Assembly (NCBI RefSeq): GCF_032302195.1
Contig: NZ_CP135275.1
Span: forward strand, 7,089,001-7,153,000
Reading direction: 5' to 3'
Source of the DNA: Paenibacillus sp. MMS20-IR301
GTDB lineage: Bacteria; Bacillota; Bacilli; Paenibacillales; Paenibacillaceae
DNA length: 64,000 nucleotides
Below the pieces are notes generated by a model that saw only the letters and a list, made by a program, of their open reading frames with translations, did not search any database and was not told the DNA's origin. Both the position numbers and the translations under genes were made by a program. Of the stretch, positions 50,140 through 59,979 are shown piece after piece (position 1 is the stretch's first letter; every line of letters starts with the position of its first letter).

Positions 50140-51246
50140 TTATTCGTATACTTTAATTTCGTTGTAGAAGGTATCGCGTTCTACCGGAATCCGTCCCGCT
50201 CCTTTGACAAGCCAGATCAGCTCTTCACGGGTCAGTCCTTCCGGTGTCAATGCGCCTGCAGCGTGGCTGATCCGTTCCTTCAGAATGGTGCCGTGCACAT
50301 CCGATGCCCCGAAGCTAAGCGCCACCTGGGTCAGCTGTGCTCCGATATTAATGAAGTAAGCTTTAATATGGTCGAAATTATCCAGCATTAAACGGCTGAC
50401 CGCAATGGTCTTCAGATCCTCATAAGCAGAGTTGCGGCGCATAATGCCTGCATTCTTGTTCTTAGGCTGCATGGAGAGCGGAATGAACACCATGAACCCG
50501 CCTGTTTCGTCCTGCAGCTCGCGGATTTGCAGCATATGGCGGATGCGGTCCTCGCGGGACTCAATGGAGCCGTACAGCATCGTGGTATGGGTCTTCATCC
50601 CCATCTGATGCGCTGTCCGGTGAACCTCCAGATATTCCTCGACATTCGCTTTGTCGACACGCATTTTTTTGCGGTACTGGTCAGACAGGATCTCAGCCCC
50701 GCCTCCGGTGAGTGTCTTCAGTCCGGCAGCGCGCAGCTGCTCCAGCACCTCGCGGATGCTGAGCCCGCTGATGCGGGTGAAGAAGTCGATTTCAGCGGCA
50801 GTATAAGCCTTAAGCGTAACTTCAGGGAAGCGCTCATGTAAGGCTCTTAGTGAATCAACATAATACTGGAAGGGTACATGATCATTATGACCCCCGACAA
50901 TATGGAACTCCCGCACGCCGGGATGGATATGCTGCTCGACATATTGCACCATTTCCTGGCCGGAAAGGGTATAGGCGCCTTCTTCGCCCTCATCCTTGCG
51001 GAAATTGCAGAAGGCGCAGCGGGATTCGCAGACATTGGTGAAGTAGAGGCTCATATTTTCAATAAAATAAACTTTATTGCCGTTTTTACGCTGGTTAACC
51101 TCTCCCGCCAGCTGTCCGATCGTTAACAAATCGTTGCTCTCATATAAATAAACGCCATCTTCCAAATTTAATCTTTCTCCGCCGCGGACCTTCTCAATGA
51201 TGTTCGCCATCCGGGCATCCATGTGTGGTGTTATAATAGTAGACAT
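50140..51246 (-). CDS. mqnE: Aminofutalosine synthase
   Basis: This 368-residue radical SAM enzyme joins a chorismate-derived enolpyruvyl benzoate to SAM-derived adenosyl to form aminofutalosine in the futalosine menaquinone route. The cluster motif C-x3-C-x2-C is at Cys73, Cys77 and Cys80 (CESRCAFC). HIVGGHNDHVPFQYY and LKAYTAAEIDFF favour MqnE over MqnC. The ATG at 51246 follows AGGAGG; an upstream ATG at 51282 is rejected. The other mqn genes are not in the window except perhaps the UbiD-like decarboxylase. Confidence 0.9.
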   Translation of the reverse strand: MSTIITPHMDARMANIIEKVRGGERLNLEDGVYLYESNDLLTIGQLAGEVNQRKNGNKVYFIENMSLYFTNVCESRCAFCNFRKDEGEEGAYTLSGQEMVQYVEQHIHPGVREFHIVGGHNDHVPFQYYVDSLRALHERFPEVTLKAYTAAEIDFFTRISGLSIREVLEQLRAAGLKTLTGGGAEILSDQYRKKMRVDKANVEEYLEVHRTAHQMGMKTHTTMLYGSIESREDRIRHMLQIRELQDETGGFMVFIPLSMQPKNKNAGIMRRNSAYEDLKTIAVSRLMLDNFDHIKAYFINIGAQLTQVALSFGASDVHGTILKERISHAAGALTPEGLTREELIWLVKGAGRIPVERDTFYNEIKVYE

Positions 51247-51449
51247 ATGATTTCCTCCTGAAGGTAGGCGAGGCGAATGCATCGCAGAATCTTGTGCTAA
51301 AAACTAAGCCGGAAACGGTCTCCGTGACAAATTTCCGAATTTTTGCGTATAGCGCTTTACCTATTATAAACCTCTCCCGGGGGGTGAGCAACCGCTGGCA
51401 AAGACAGGATAATCCGCTGTAAAGCGCAAATCCGGAGAGTGTTTGTGAC

Positions 51450-51478
51450 TTGAGGGTAAGGGAATAGTGGAGTATACT
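51450..51478 (+). promoter_or_regulatory. Promoter of the IscA-like gene
   Basis: TTGAGG (51450-51455), a 17-base spacer and TATACT (51473-51478) are followed by a leader of about 140 bases. Confidence 0.6.
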
Positions 51479-51623
51479 TAGTTTAAATCAGAATAAAGCT
51501 AGGATATACCTCATATTTACCCGTTTCTTAGCTGAATCGTTAGATTGTTACTTACAGCCTGAAGGCTGCTTGATACAAGGGCGTTAGAAGAGGCTGAACC
51601 ATTTCAATTAGAGGAGGACAATC

Positions 51624-51983
51624 ATGATTACAATCAGTGATACTGCAGCAGTACAATTGAAAGCTATGCTGGCTGAACAGGAAGTGCCGGATATGTTTCT
51701 CCGCCTGGGCGTAACAGAGGGGGGCTGCAGCGGCTTCTCCTACGCTATGGGCTTCGACGACAACGAGACTGAGCAGGATGTGTACATGGATGTTGCAGGC
51801 CTTAAGGTTATCGTAAGTAAAGATGATATCCGTTACCTGAACGGCCTTGAGATCGACTTCGAGGAATCGGGCATGACGGGCGGCTTCACCATCAATAACC
51901 CGAACGCCAGCGCCACCTGCGGCTGTGGTTCGTCGTTCCGTACGAAGGAAGAGGCGGGCAATCCGGCAGCGGAGCCTTGCTGA
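51624..51983 (+). CDS. HesB/IscA A-type iron-sulfur carrier
   Basis: This 119-residue A-type carrier has the three conserved cysteines Cys35 (GGCSGFSY) and Cys99/Cys101 (CGCGSSF). It holds and passes Fe-S clusters or iron in the cytosol. A short tail (KEEAGNPAAEPC) adds a fourth Cys at the very end, not part of the usual motif. The ATG follows GAGGAGG. A terminator lies 50 bases downstream. Confidence 0.95.
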   Translation: MITISDTAAVQLKAMLAEQEVPDMFLRLGVTEGGCSGFSYAMGFDDNETEQDVYMDVAGLKVIVSKDDIRYLNGLEIDFEESGMTGGFTINNPNASATCGCGSSFRTKEEAGNPAAEPC

Positions 51984-52031
51984 TAGGCAAGTTCGACAAC
52001 TTCTGAAATTAATGTTATACAATGATAAATT

Positions 52032-52080
52032 ACCTCCTGAAATTGTGTTGATGCTCAGCACAAATTCGGGAGGTTTTTTT
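52032..52080 (+). terminator. Terminator after the IscA-like gene
   Basis: ACCTCCTGAAATTGTG pairs with CACAAATTCGGGAGGT with minor mismatches, followed by T7. Confidence 0.88.
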
Positions 52081-52334
52081 ATGGAGCAGCAGGGTTTTGA
52101 AGAGACCAATTTTGAAATGGAAATATGCGCACTTCTGCATAACATGCGAAATTCCCGGGTTTTGCATCCGTTTTTCGTAAGTTTTCATGTTTTTATTGAA
52201 AAAATAGATAAAATACGACAATGTTCACAATAACGACGATATCTTCCTTTATAACTTTAGGGTATTATTACCATGCAGAGAATAGATTGTATATAGAGTT
52301 ATGTAATGTTATTCGCAATAAAGACTATTTGAAT

Positions 52335-52432
52335 TACCAAAGGCAAACCTGTACGAAAGTCAGGGACGCAAAGCCACGGGCCTTACATTACTGCATCTCA
52401 CGATGCTGGATTATGGCAGCCGGGCCGCTTTT
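52335..52432 (+). ncRNA. Cyclic di-GMP-I (GEMM-I) riboswitch
   Basis: The consensus elements occur in order: AAAGGCAAACC, a GAAA tetraloop (ACGAAAGT), CAGGGACGCAAAGCCACGGG, CCT, a variable stem (CTGCATCTCACGATGC), then ATGGCAGCCGGGCCGC with the tetraloop receptor. A CCGG-based hairpin and long T runs (to about 52458) follow and could form the expression platform. It lies 52 bases before the start of the large surface operon, so c-di-GMP should control that operon. Whether ligand turns it on or off was not resolved. Confidence 0.93.
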
Positions 52433-52484
52433 TCCGGTGGTTTTTTTGCGTTTTTTTGTTTGAAGAATGGAGTGGAGGGAATTT

Positions 52485-55400
52485 ATGGGCAGGAACAAAA
52501 AATTTCTGGTTAAGCTGCTGTGTCTGCTGCTGGTAAGCCAGCTGGGGACGTCCTTCATAGGGGGGACAGCAATGAAAGTTTTGGCTCAGGGGGATACATT
52601 GAAAATTCATTTTCAGCCCCTTCATGGTTCAGTTCCTGCGGGATATATAGCTGACTATGGGGACATCTATGCTGCAAGGAATGGTCATGAGTATGGCTGG
52701 AATAAGGATCACACTACGGCAACAGTAACAAGAAGTACATACCGGGATTCATATAACAACGTATCTGCAACAGAAAGTACATACAGTGACAATATTCATG
52801 ACACGTTAACGCGAATCAGCCCTGGTGGAGAGTGGGAGATTCAGGTGGATAACGGTAATTATGAAGTAGCTGTAACAGTAGGGGATGCTGTATATGACAG
52901 TAAGAATGCACTTGCTGTGGAAGGAACGGAATTTTGGAGCGATATGAACCTGAAGGCTGGAGAGCATGCGACCCGGTCAAAGATTGTAACAGTCACAGAC
53001 GGGAAACTTACAGTGAGCCAGATTGACGGTCCAGATGTAGAGACGGCACTGAATACGGTAGAGATTACACTGGTGAATATGTTTACTCCGGTAATTTCAC
53101 CTCCGAGGATCGGACTTCCCGCTGAGCAGAACAAGATTGCCGGGAACAAGGTTCTAATGTCCGGCACAATGATAAATGTACATAGTGCACCGCCGTATAC
53201 ATATGTAAATGGATTACGGGAAGAAATCTCCCGGCACATGAGTGAACAGGTTGCAGGCATCAGCGAGCAGGTACAGCAGTATGAGCATGCTGCAACTGTG
53301 GTGAACGGATCAGATGCTGCTGCTATACAGCAGAAGATTCTCTCAGAAACACAGAGTCCTGCTGTCATCAGATCCGGACACTTAAATCTGGAAGCGAGCG
53401 TTACCTTCGGAAGTCCGGATAAGCCGGTAATCCTCATCGTTGACGGGATCAATTCGAATCAGAATTTAACTATCACAGTCTATGGATCATTAATTCTGCG
53501 CGGCGGGCTTAATGCGAATGCACCCTTGACTGTTCAAATCATGAATAGCAGCAATACTGTACCGGATGGAAATCTGTGGGTACAGGGGGCTTTTCAACTG
53601 AATAATAACTTAAAGTTCCATGTGGATAATGAACTGTATGCCGGCTCACTGACTTATAACGGAGGAACCCTTCAGATTGAGGCCAAACGTGTACTGGTAC
53701 AGGGCAATATGAATATCAACACTAATGTAACCATGAACATAGAAGAAGAGATGTCGGCAGGAGAGATCGTCTCTAATAATCTATTAGCTAATCTGAATGT
53801 TAAGAAAGGCGATTTGTTTGTTCGTGATAACGTCAGTGTAAATAATAATTTGAATATTACTACGGGAGGCTTGTTTGCTGTAGGCGGCAATCTGATTACC
53901 AATCAAAGACCGCAGATTCATACAGGAAATGGTACGGAAGGGCAGACCCTGCTGAAATATGTCCTATCGGGTCTGAAAGCGGAATATTTCAGCGGCAACA
54001 ACTTTACCGGGCAAAAAGCTGTGAAGCTGGATGAGTCCGTCTTCTTGTCGGGACAACCAGTGCTTCCGGTATCCGGTATTGCCAATCAGCATTTCTCAGT
54101 CAGATGGACCGGGCAAGTACAGCCTAAGTATTCCGGTCTATATACCTTCTCTGTTAATACCGGCGGCGGGGTCCGGCTATGGGTAGATAATCAGCTGCTC
54201 GTCGATAAGTGGAATGCTCAGAACAATACCGGTCAAGGACTTGTTCAACTGCAGGCCGGAGTAAAATATGATCTGAGAATGGAATACGCAAACGATCAGG
54301 GAAATCCGCAGGCGAACCTGTTCTGGGAAAGCGACAAACAGTCCAGGGAGGCAGTGCCGTCTGTCTATTTACGTCCATTCGGAATTCCCGAGCCTATTCC
54401 AATTCCAGCCGCTACGGCCATCACCTTACAGTGGCCTGCCCAGTTCAATGCGGATGGATATGAAGTGGAGATAGATGGTGAAATTTCGCCGCTCGGGCCT
54501 GAAACCGGTTATGTGGCGGATCATCTTAGTCCCGGTACGGAGCATACCTACAGAGTCCGGGCGAATAGTGAAGATATAAAGGGAGAATGGTCACTGCTAA
54601 CTCCTTATTGGACGCTTCCCGCTGTCCCTCAGAATATCAGCATGGCCTCAACGAGTAATTCTATAACACTGAATTGGGAGCCTGTTATTGGAGCAACCAG
54701 CTATGAGGTGGAGGTGAATAACAGCATTCAGAATATTGGAAATGTTACAAGCTATCTGGAAGATCAACTAATCCCGAATATGCAAAAAATCTTCCGTATA
54801 CGGGCTGTAAACAGCAGCGGTCCGGGAGCCTGGAGCGGGATTATAGCCAAGTCTACTATTGTGGCTGCCCCGGGTAATCTGTCAGGTACTGCTGCAGATC
54901 AGTCAATTGCACTGCAGTGGGATGCTGTCTCCGGAGCCATTGCCTATGATGTAGAGGCTGATGGGACGCAGATTGAGAATATTACAGAAACCTCCTATTC
55001 GCACAACGGCCTGGAGCCGAACAGCATCCATGAATATAGAGTAAGAGCACACAACGAGAATGGAATAAGTGATTGGAGCAGTAAGATTACTGTATACACT
55101 ACGCCTGGCATTCCCCGGAATCTTAGCGCCACCGTGGAAGGAAGTGCTATCCGTGTTACCTGGGATACGGTTAAGGGAGCATCGGGATATGACATAGAAG
55201 TAGATGGAAGCATCATAGATAACGGAACGGATACAGAATATAACCATACGGAACTAAGCTTGAATTCTGAACATACTTACCGGGTCCGGGCCAAAAATCA
55301 ACAGGCGGCAGGGGAATGGACCTCCCTGATTGTATATACAACCCATGCAGGGGTTCCCAATAATGTACGAAGCACTGCAACCAGCAGCGAGATTACATTA

Positions 55401-56645
55401 ACCTGGGATCCGGTGCCAGGTGCAACAGGCTACGATATAGAGGTGGATGGTACGGTAGTTCATGGCGGTTTGGATAACAGCTATATTCACAGCGGGCTTA
55501 AGCCGTTCTCCACTCACAGTTATAGAATCAGAGCGAGAAATGCCGGAGGTACAGGAGAGTGGAGCAGAGAGGTATCTGCAAAAACAGTTTTTGGTAAACC
55601 TGAGAACCTTACAGCAGTTGCCTACAATAGCAGCATTAAGCTTTCGTGGGACAAGGTGGAAGGGGCGACGGGTTATGATCTTCTGGTCGATGGAGAAATC
55701 ATTGACAACGGTCAAATGACCAGCTATGAGCATACAGGATTAGAGCCGTATTCATGGCATGTCTACAGGGTTAGGGGCAAATATGGAGAGAGCCTTGGAG
55801 AATGGAGCAGTGCACTTACCAAATCTACGATTCTGGGCATTCCCGGGAATATTAAGGTGAAAGCACTGAGTGATCAGATTACGTTATCCTGGGATGCTGT
55901 TATAGGAGCAACAGGTTATGAGATTGAAGCTGACGGCAAAACGATAGATAACGGAGCAAAGCTCAGCTTCACGGACAGCAAACTGTCATCCAACACAAAG
56001 CATACCTACCGGATCCGGGCGAAGAACAGCCAGGTGATGGGAGAATGGAGTGACTGGACAACGACAATTACCAGTGTTACTGCTCCAGGAGTACCGCAGA
56101 ATTTCACAGGTGTGGCAACTATAAATTCTATCGAATTATCTTGGGATAGTGTGGAAGGGGCGGCTCTGTACGATCTGGAGGTTGACGGCAAAATTATCAC
56201 TGATATCACAGTCACAGAGTATAAGCATCTCGGCCTGGAGCCTAACACAATGCATAATTACCGTGTAAGGGCACGGAATTCCGGTGCGAGCAGTGATTGG
56301 ACCGACAAGCTGAAGAAGGTCACTACCCCGGCCTTAACCATCCAGCCGGAGAAGGACAGCCAATTTAATTTTGTCATTATTGTTCCGCAGAAATCGGGGC
56401 TGACAGAGCGCAAGGTTACGGTCACCTACAGTGCTGAGGATCTGGAGGTTATTGATCTCCGGGCGGAGACGCCGGAACTTGAGACAGCCGCTGGGGCAAT
56501 ATCCGGAACTCCTATCGTTATCACCAGTTATGAGCCTGGAAGAATCGTCTATACCATTCAAAGCACAGGGAAGACGGTTATGAATACGATCAAATTGTCG
56601 GCCCGCACGAATGAGCTTACTAAAGTGACTTACAAGATAGAGTAA
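52485..56645 (+). CDS. Giant secreted PA14 / fibronectin-III protein
   Basis: This 1386-residue surface protein starts at ATG 52485 after GGAGGG. A signal peptide (about 1-36) is followed by a unique region (40-290) and a repetitive beta-strand region (about 300-480: NLTITVYGSLILRGG, NMNINTNVTMNIEEE) that may be a beta-helix. A PA14 domain spans about 492-630 (LKAEYFSGNNFTGQ, GLYTFSVNTGGGVRLWVDN), a fold that often binds carbohydrate. Eight fibronectin-III-like repeats of about 82 residues follow (WDxVxGATGYDIEVDG, HTYRVRAxN). The last 95 residues resemble a cohesin-like domain shared with the next gene. There is no LPXTG anchor. It is the first gene after the c-di-GMP riboswitch, suggesting an adhesin or matrix protein. 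Confidence 0.85.
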   Translation: MGRNKKFLVKLLCLLLVSQLGTSFIGGTAMKVLAQGDTLKIHFQPLHGSVPAGYIADYGDIYAARNGHEYGWNKDHTTATVTRSTYRDSYNNVSATESTYSDNIHDTLTRISPGGEWEIQVDNGNYEVAVTVGDAVYDSKNALAVEGTEFWSDMNLKAGEHATRSKIVTVTDGKLTVSQIDGPDVETALNTVEITLVNMFTPVISPPRIGLPAEQNKIAGNKVLMSGTMINVHSAPPYTYVNGLREEISRHMSEQVAGISEQVQQYEHAATVVNGSDAAAIQQKILSETQSPAVIRSGHLNLEASVTFGSPDKPVILIVDGINSNQNLTITVYGSLILRGGLNANAPLTVQIMNSSNTVPDGNLWVQGAFQLNNNLKFHVDNELYAGSLTYNGGTLQIEAKRVLVQGNMNINTNVTMNIEEEMSAGEIVSNNLLANLNVKKGDLFVRDNVSVNNNLNITTGGLFAVGGNLITNQRPQIHTGNGTEGQTLLKYVLSGLKAEYFSGNNFTGQKAVKLDESVFLSGQPVLPVSGIANQHFSVRWTGQVQPKYSGLYTFSVNTGGGVRLWVDNQLLVDKWNAQNNTGQGLVQLQAGVKYDLRMEYANDQGNPQANLFWESDKQSREAVPSVYLRPFGIPEPIPIPAATAITLQWPAQFNADGYEVEIDGEISPLGPETGYVADHLSPGTEHTYRVRANSEDIKGEWSLLTPYWTLPAVPQNISMASTSNSITLNWEPVIGATSYEVEVNNSIQNIGNVTSYLEDQLIPNMQKIFRIRAVNSSGPGAWSGIIAKSTIVAAPGNLSGTAADQSIALQWDAVSGAIAYDVEADGTQIENITETSYSHNGLEPNSIHEYRVRAHNENGISDWSSKITVYTTPGIPRNLSATVEGSAIRVTWDTVKGASGYDIEVDGSIIDNGTDTEYNHTELSLNSEHTYRVRAKNQQAAGEWTSLIVYTTHAGVPNNVRSTATSSEITLTWDPVPGATGYDIEVDGTVVHGGLDNSYIHSGLKPFSTHSYRIRARNAGGTGEWSREVSAKTVFGKPENLTAVAYNSSIKLSWDKVEGATGYDLLVDGEIIDNGQMTSYEHTGLEPYSWHVYRVRGKYGESLGEWSSALTKSTILGIPGNIKVKALSDQITLSWDAVIGATGYEIEADGKTIDNGAKLSFTDSKLSSNTKHTYRIRAKNSQVMGEWSDWTTTITSVTAPGVPQNFTGVATINSIELSWDSVEGAALYDLEVDGKIITDITVTEYKHLGLEPNTMHNYRVRARNSGASSDWTDKLKKVTTPALTIQPEKDSQFNFVIIVPQKSGLTERKVTVTYSAEDLEVIDLRAETPELETAAGAISGTPIVITSYEPGRIVYTIQSTGKTVMNTIKLSARTNELTKVTYKIE

Positions 56646-56664
56646 GGCTAAAGGAGAAACATAG

Positions 56665-59600
56665 ATGAAAAAAATAATATGGCTGTTATGCCTGTGCCTA
56701 ATATGCACAACAGTTATCCTTCCATCCCCTGCTCATGCCAACAGCAAGGTGGACATTGTGTTCATTATTGACCGTTCAGGAAGTATGGGCGGTTCGATTA
56801 CAAATGTTCAGGATAATATTAATGCCTTTTGTAACCAATTGAATAACCAAGGTATAGATTTTCGTTTAGGACTTGTAACTTATGAATATGAGACTACAAC
56901 TTATGATTTCACTTCTAATGTTAATGTGTTCAAGCAATATTTGAGCAGTATCGTTATCGACGGAGGTGATGAGGTCGGTCTGGATGCGATCAAAAAAGCA
57001 ATGGACTATTACGCATTTGATGTGAATTCGACGAAGTATTTCATCTTGATTGGTGATGAAGAGATTAAGTCGCTATCTATGTACAACACTACAGATAGTG
57101 TGAAAAGCCAGCTTGTCAGCAATAACATTAAACTTACTTCTATAGGTGTAGAGTCTATAAAATGGCAGTTTGAGCAGCTTTCTAACGCCACCGGCGGGCT
57201 TTATTTAGATCTGTACAGCAATTTCAATCAAAATTTGACGACTATCTTTCAACAGATTCAGAAAATCCCTACGATGGAGATTGTTTCTCCTTACGGTGGA
57301 CAACTCATTAGTGAGGGCTCGTTCATACCCGCACTTAAGGTAGCCGACTTGGATAATGAGCTTTTGACTCTCCGTTACTATCTCGATTCCGAACCCTGGG
57401 CCCGGGAAGAGAAGTCAGTAACCAATACGGCTACCGCCCAGATAGTTTCCTTCAGTGCGGCTAACATGGGGGCGATATCAGAAGGGGCACATACGCTCCG
57501 CTTCACAGTCAGCGACAGTTCAGCAACCGTACAGGATGTTGTGTCCATCTTCGTTGATAAATCCAATCCCTTGCTTGGCAGTATAGAAGTAAGCTCAACA
57601 GACTCCCAAATACAAATTACCGGGTCGGCTTCGGATACAGGCTCAGGGCTGGAAAGTGCACCTTACCGGTATACGATCGGAAGCCAGAGCAGCGGCTGGA
57701 CAACAGCACCCGGTTATAGCGTAGGCGGCTTGTCTCCTAATACATCCTATTACACTAAGTTTGAAGCCAGGGACAAGGCGGGACATATTTCTGTAAAAGA
57801 GCAAAATATGCATACGAAAGCCCAAATCCCTGCTGTATCGGTGCAAACTACGGGTGAAACCACACTTAAGCTGGTGGTGAATGATTGGAATGCTTCAGGA
57901 GTGAAGTATGTCATTCAGTCCGGTTCTTCTTATGTAAGCTCGTCCGGGACACTGGTGGGTTCTCCTGCCTGGCTGACACTGGACGGCAAGAGTCTGGCGG
58001 TCAGCGGACTAAGCGCGAATACCGGCTACAGCTTTCAAGCCAAGGCCAGGAATAGCGAGGGTCTGGAGACCGCTTATGGGGCGGCAGTCAGCGGAACAAC
58101 CTTAGCGTCTGCACCCGCGGGTATTACGCCAGACGTGTCGCAGCAGTGGATTAAGCTAACATGGCCCGCAGTACCGAATGCTTTGGGCTACGATGTAGAA
58201 GCAGACGGCACGGTAATCAGCAATGGTACGTCTAGTACGTTTATACATAATGGCTTGTCGCCCAATACACAGCATACCTACAGGGTCCGGGTGCGGAATT
58301 CAGGCGGAACAGGGAACTGGAGTACGCTAGTAACAAAGCTGACGCTGCCCGATCCTCCGGCCATTCCGGGACAGCTCTTCACGCTGCCCAGCCAGAGGCA
58401 GGTGACCCTCGGCTGGGACCTGGTGGCAAAAGCAACGAAATATGAGGTGGAAGCCGACGGGAATATCGTGGATAACGGCAACAGCAACAGCTATGTTCAT
58501 CAAGGGCTGCAGCCCCAGACCGATCACAGCTACCGCGTGCGGGCCAGCAATCCGGGAGGCACCAGTGAGTGGAGCGCCCCGGTGAAGCAGCAGACCTGGC
58601 CGGATCCTCCGGCTACACCAACGAATATATCAGCGGTTACCGAGATTCATAAGATTGCGGTGAAATGGGACGGTATGGAGCGGGCGACCGGCTATGAAAT
58701 TGAAGTGGACGGGTTAATCCTAGAGAATGACGGGCTAAGCAGCTATACCCATGAGGGGCTTGATGCGCTAAGCGGTCATACCTACCGGATACGGGCCAAG
58801 AATATCGGCGGAAAAAGCGCCTGGAGTGCGCCGCTGGATATTACAACTCACCCGGAAATCCCGGATGTTCCAACGAATATTATGACTACTTCGGATCAGA
58901 CCGCAATTACGGCATCCTGGTATACCGTACCGCATACGGATAGCTATGATGTGGAAATCGACCACAACAAAGTGGTGAATGTTCCTGACAATTCTTTTGT
59001 ACATGATCAATTGGCAGCGGATAGCGCACACACCTACAGAATCCGGGCCAATAATATCAGCGGCTCCAGCGGATGGTCCAAGCTGGTAACGATGAGCACA
59101 ATGCCGGCAGGAACAGATGCGCTGGCGCTGACTAATATGGCGGCAATCGTCACCAACAAATCAATCACCTTGTCCTGGGATACAGTAGCGGCAGACGCCC
59201 GGTATGATATCGAAGTGGACGGCAAGCTGCTGGATAACGGTGCGAATACCATCTACAGCCACACTGGGCTGGGGGCAGAAGAATTCCATGTCTACAAGAT
59301 CCGCGTGAAGCAGGGAACGGATGCCGGGGAATGGGTAGCGGTGCTGGCACTTTCCACGCTCTCGAATCTGCCGGATGCCCCGGAGAAGCTCGATGGCTTC
59401 GCCAAAGATACATCCATAGAGCTGCAGTGGAAGAAGATCGAGGGCGCTACAGGCTACCAGCTTGAAATTGACGGCAAGGTAGAGGAGTTAGCAGGGGCAA
59501 GCAAATATATTCATAACAATCTTACGTCGGGGACGGCACATACGTACCGTATCCGGGCAATGAATGCAACAGGAGTTACGGCCTGGAGTCCGGCTTTGCA

Positions 59601-59949
59601 GAAGAGTACAACCAGCCCGGATTATACCCTTGCAGTGAAGAAGGACAAGGAATACAGCCTGACGCTGCTGGCCTCGAGTGTTCAGGACTTTAGCGAACTG
59701 GTCTTCACGGTAACTTACGATCCGAATGAGCTTGAATTAGCAGATCTGTATGATTTCACACCAGCCCATGACCTATCGAGCGGCGTCATTCCAGACTCCA
59801 ATCTGAGCGCGGTGTACAGCAGCGGGAAGATCATCTTCACGATTAACCAGAATGTGGTGCCAGGCTCTTCCTGGTCGGGTGAAATCACAACGCTGCTATT
59901 TAAATCCAAAATAAATGGAACAGCGAACGTGCATGTGACAGTAGATTAA
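56665..59949 (+). CDS. Secreted von Willebrand A / fibronectin-III protein
   Basis: This 1094-residue surface protein has a signal peptide ending at AHAN (about residue 26). A von Willebrand A domain (27-195) follows, with an intact metal site DRSGSMG (Asp36, Ser38, Ser40). An Ig-like segment (about 210-300) leads into about eight fibronectin-III-like repeats closely related to those of the previous gene. The C-terminal 100 residues are the same cohesin-like fold (VTYDPNELELADLYD against VTYSAEDLEVIDLRA). The ATG follows AAAGGAG, 20 bases after the upstream stop. VWA domains bind protein partners through a metal ion, so it may hold the RHS or PA14 protein. No wall-sorting signal is seen. Confidence 0.87.
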   Translation: MKKIIWLLCLCLICTTVILPSPAHANSKVDIVFIIDRSGSMGGSITNVQDNINAFCNQLNNQGIDFRLGLVTYEYETTTYDFTSNVNVFKQYLSSIVIDGGDEVGLDAIKKAMDYYAFDVNSTKYFILIGDEEIKSLSMYNTTDSVKSQLVSNNIKLTSIGVESIKWQFEQLSNATGGLYLDLYSNFNQNLTTIFQQIQKIPTMEIVSPYGGQLISEGSFIPALKVADLDNELLTLRYYLDSEPWAREEKSVTNTATAQIVSFSAANMGAISEGAHTLRFTVSDSSATVQDVVSIFVDKSNPLLGSIEVSSTDSQIQITGSASDTGSGLESAPYRYTIGSQSSGWTTAPGYSVGGLSPNTSYYTKFEARDKAGHISVKEQNMHTKAQIPAVSVQTTGETTLKLVVNDWNASGVKYVIQSGSSYVSSSGTLVGSPAWLTLDGKSLAVSGLSANTGYSFQAKARNSEGLETAYGAAVSGTTLASAPAGITPDVSQQWIKLTWPAVPNALGYDVEADGTVISNGTSSTFIHNGLSPNTQHTYRVRVRNSGGTGNWSTLVTKLTLPDPPAIPGQLFTLPSQRQVTLGWDLVAKATKYEVEADGNIVDNGNSNSYVHQGLQPQTDHSYRVRASNPGGTSEWSAPVKQQTWPDPPATPTNISAVTEIHKIAVKWDGMERATGYEIEVDGLILENDGLSSYTHEGLDALSGHTYRIRAKNIGGKSAWSAPLDITTHPEIPDVPTNIMTTSDQTAITASWYTVPHTDSYDVEIDHNKVVNVPDNSFVHDQLAADSAHTYRIRANNISGSSGWSKLVTMSTMPAGTDALALTNMAAIVTNKSITLSWDTVAADARYDIEVDGKLLDNGANTIYSHTGLGAEEFHVYKIRVKQGTDAGEWVAVLALSTLSNLPDAPEKLDGFAKDTSIELQWKKIEGATGYQLEIDGKVEELAGASKYIHNNLTSGTAHTYRIRAMNATGVTAWSPALQKSTTSPDYTLAVKKDKEYSLTLLASSVQDFSELVFTVTYDPNELELADLYDFTPAHDLSSGVIPDSNLSAVYSSGKIIFTINQNVVPGSSWSGEITTLLFKSKINGTANVHVTVD

Positions 59950-59979
59950 CAGATTGGCTTAAGGGAGCAATGAATTGAA

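Larger units (their letters stand above)
51984..52484. other. 501-bp spacer with terminator, A/T-rich promoter zone and riboswitch
   Basis: After the IscA-gene terminator comes about 250 bases of A/T-rich sequence without a credible gene, which must hold the promoter of the large surface operon. I could not assign -35/-10 boxes with confidence. TTGTAT (about 52287) with TATTCG 17 bases later is the best weak pair. The c-di-GMP riboswitch follows. Confidence 0.6.
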
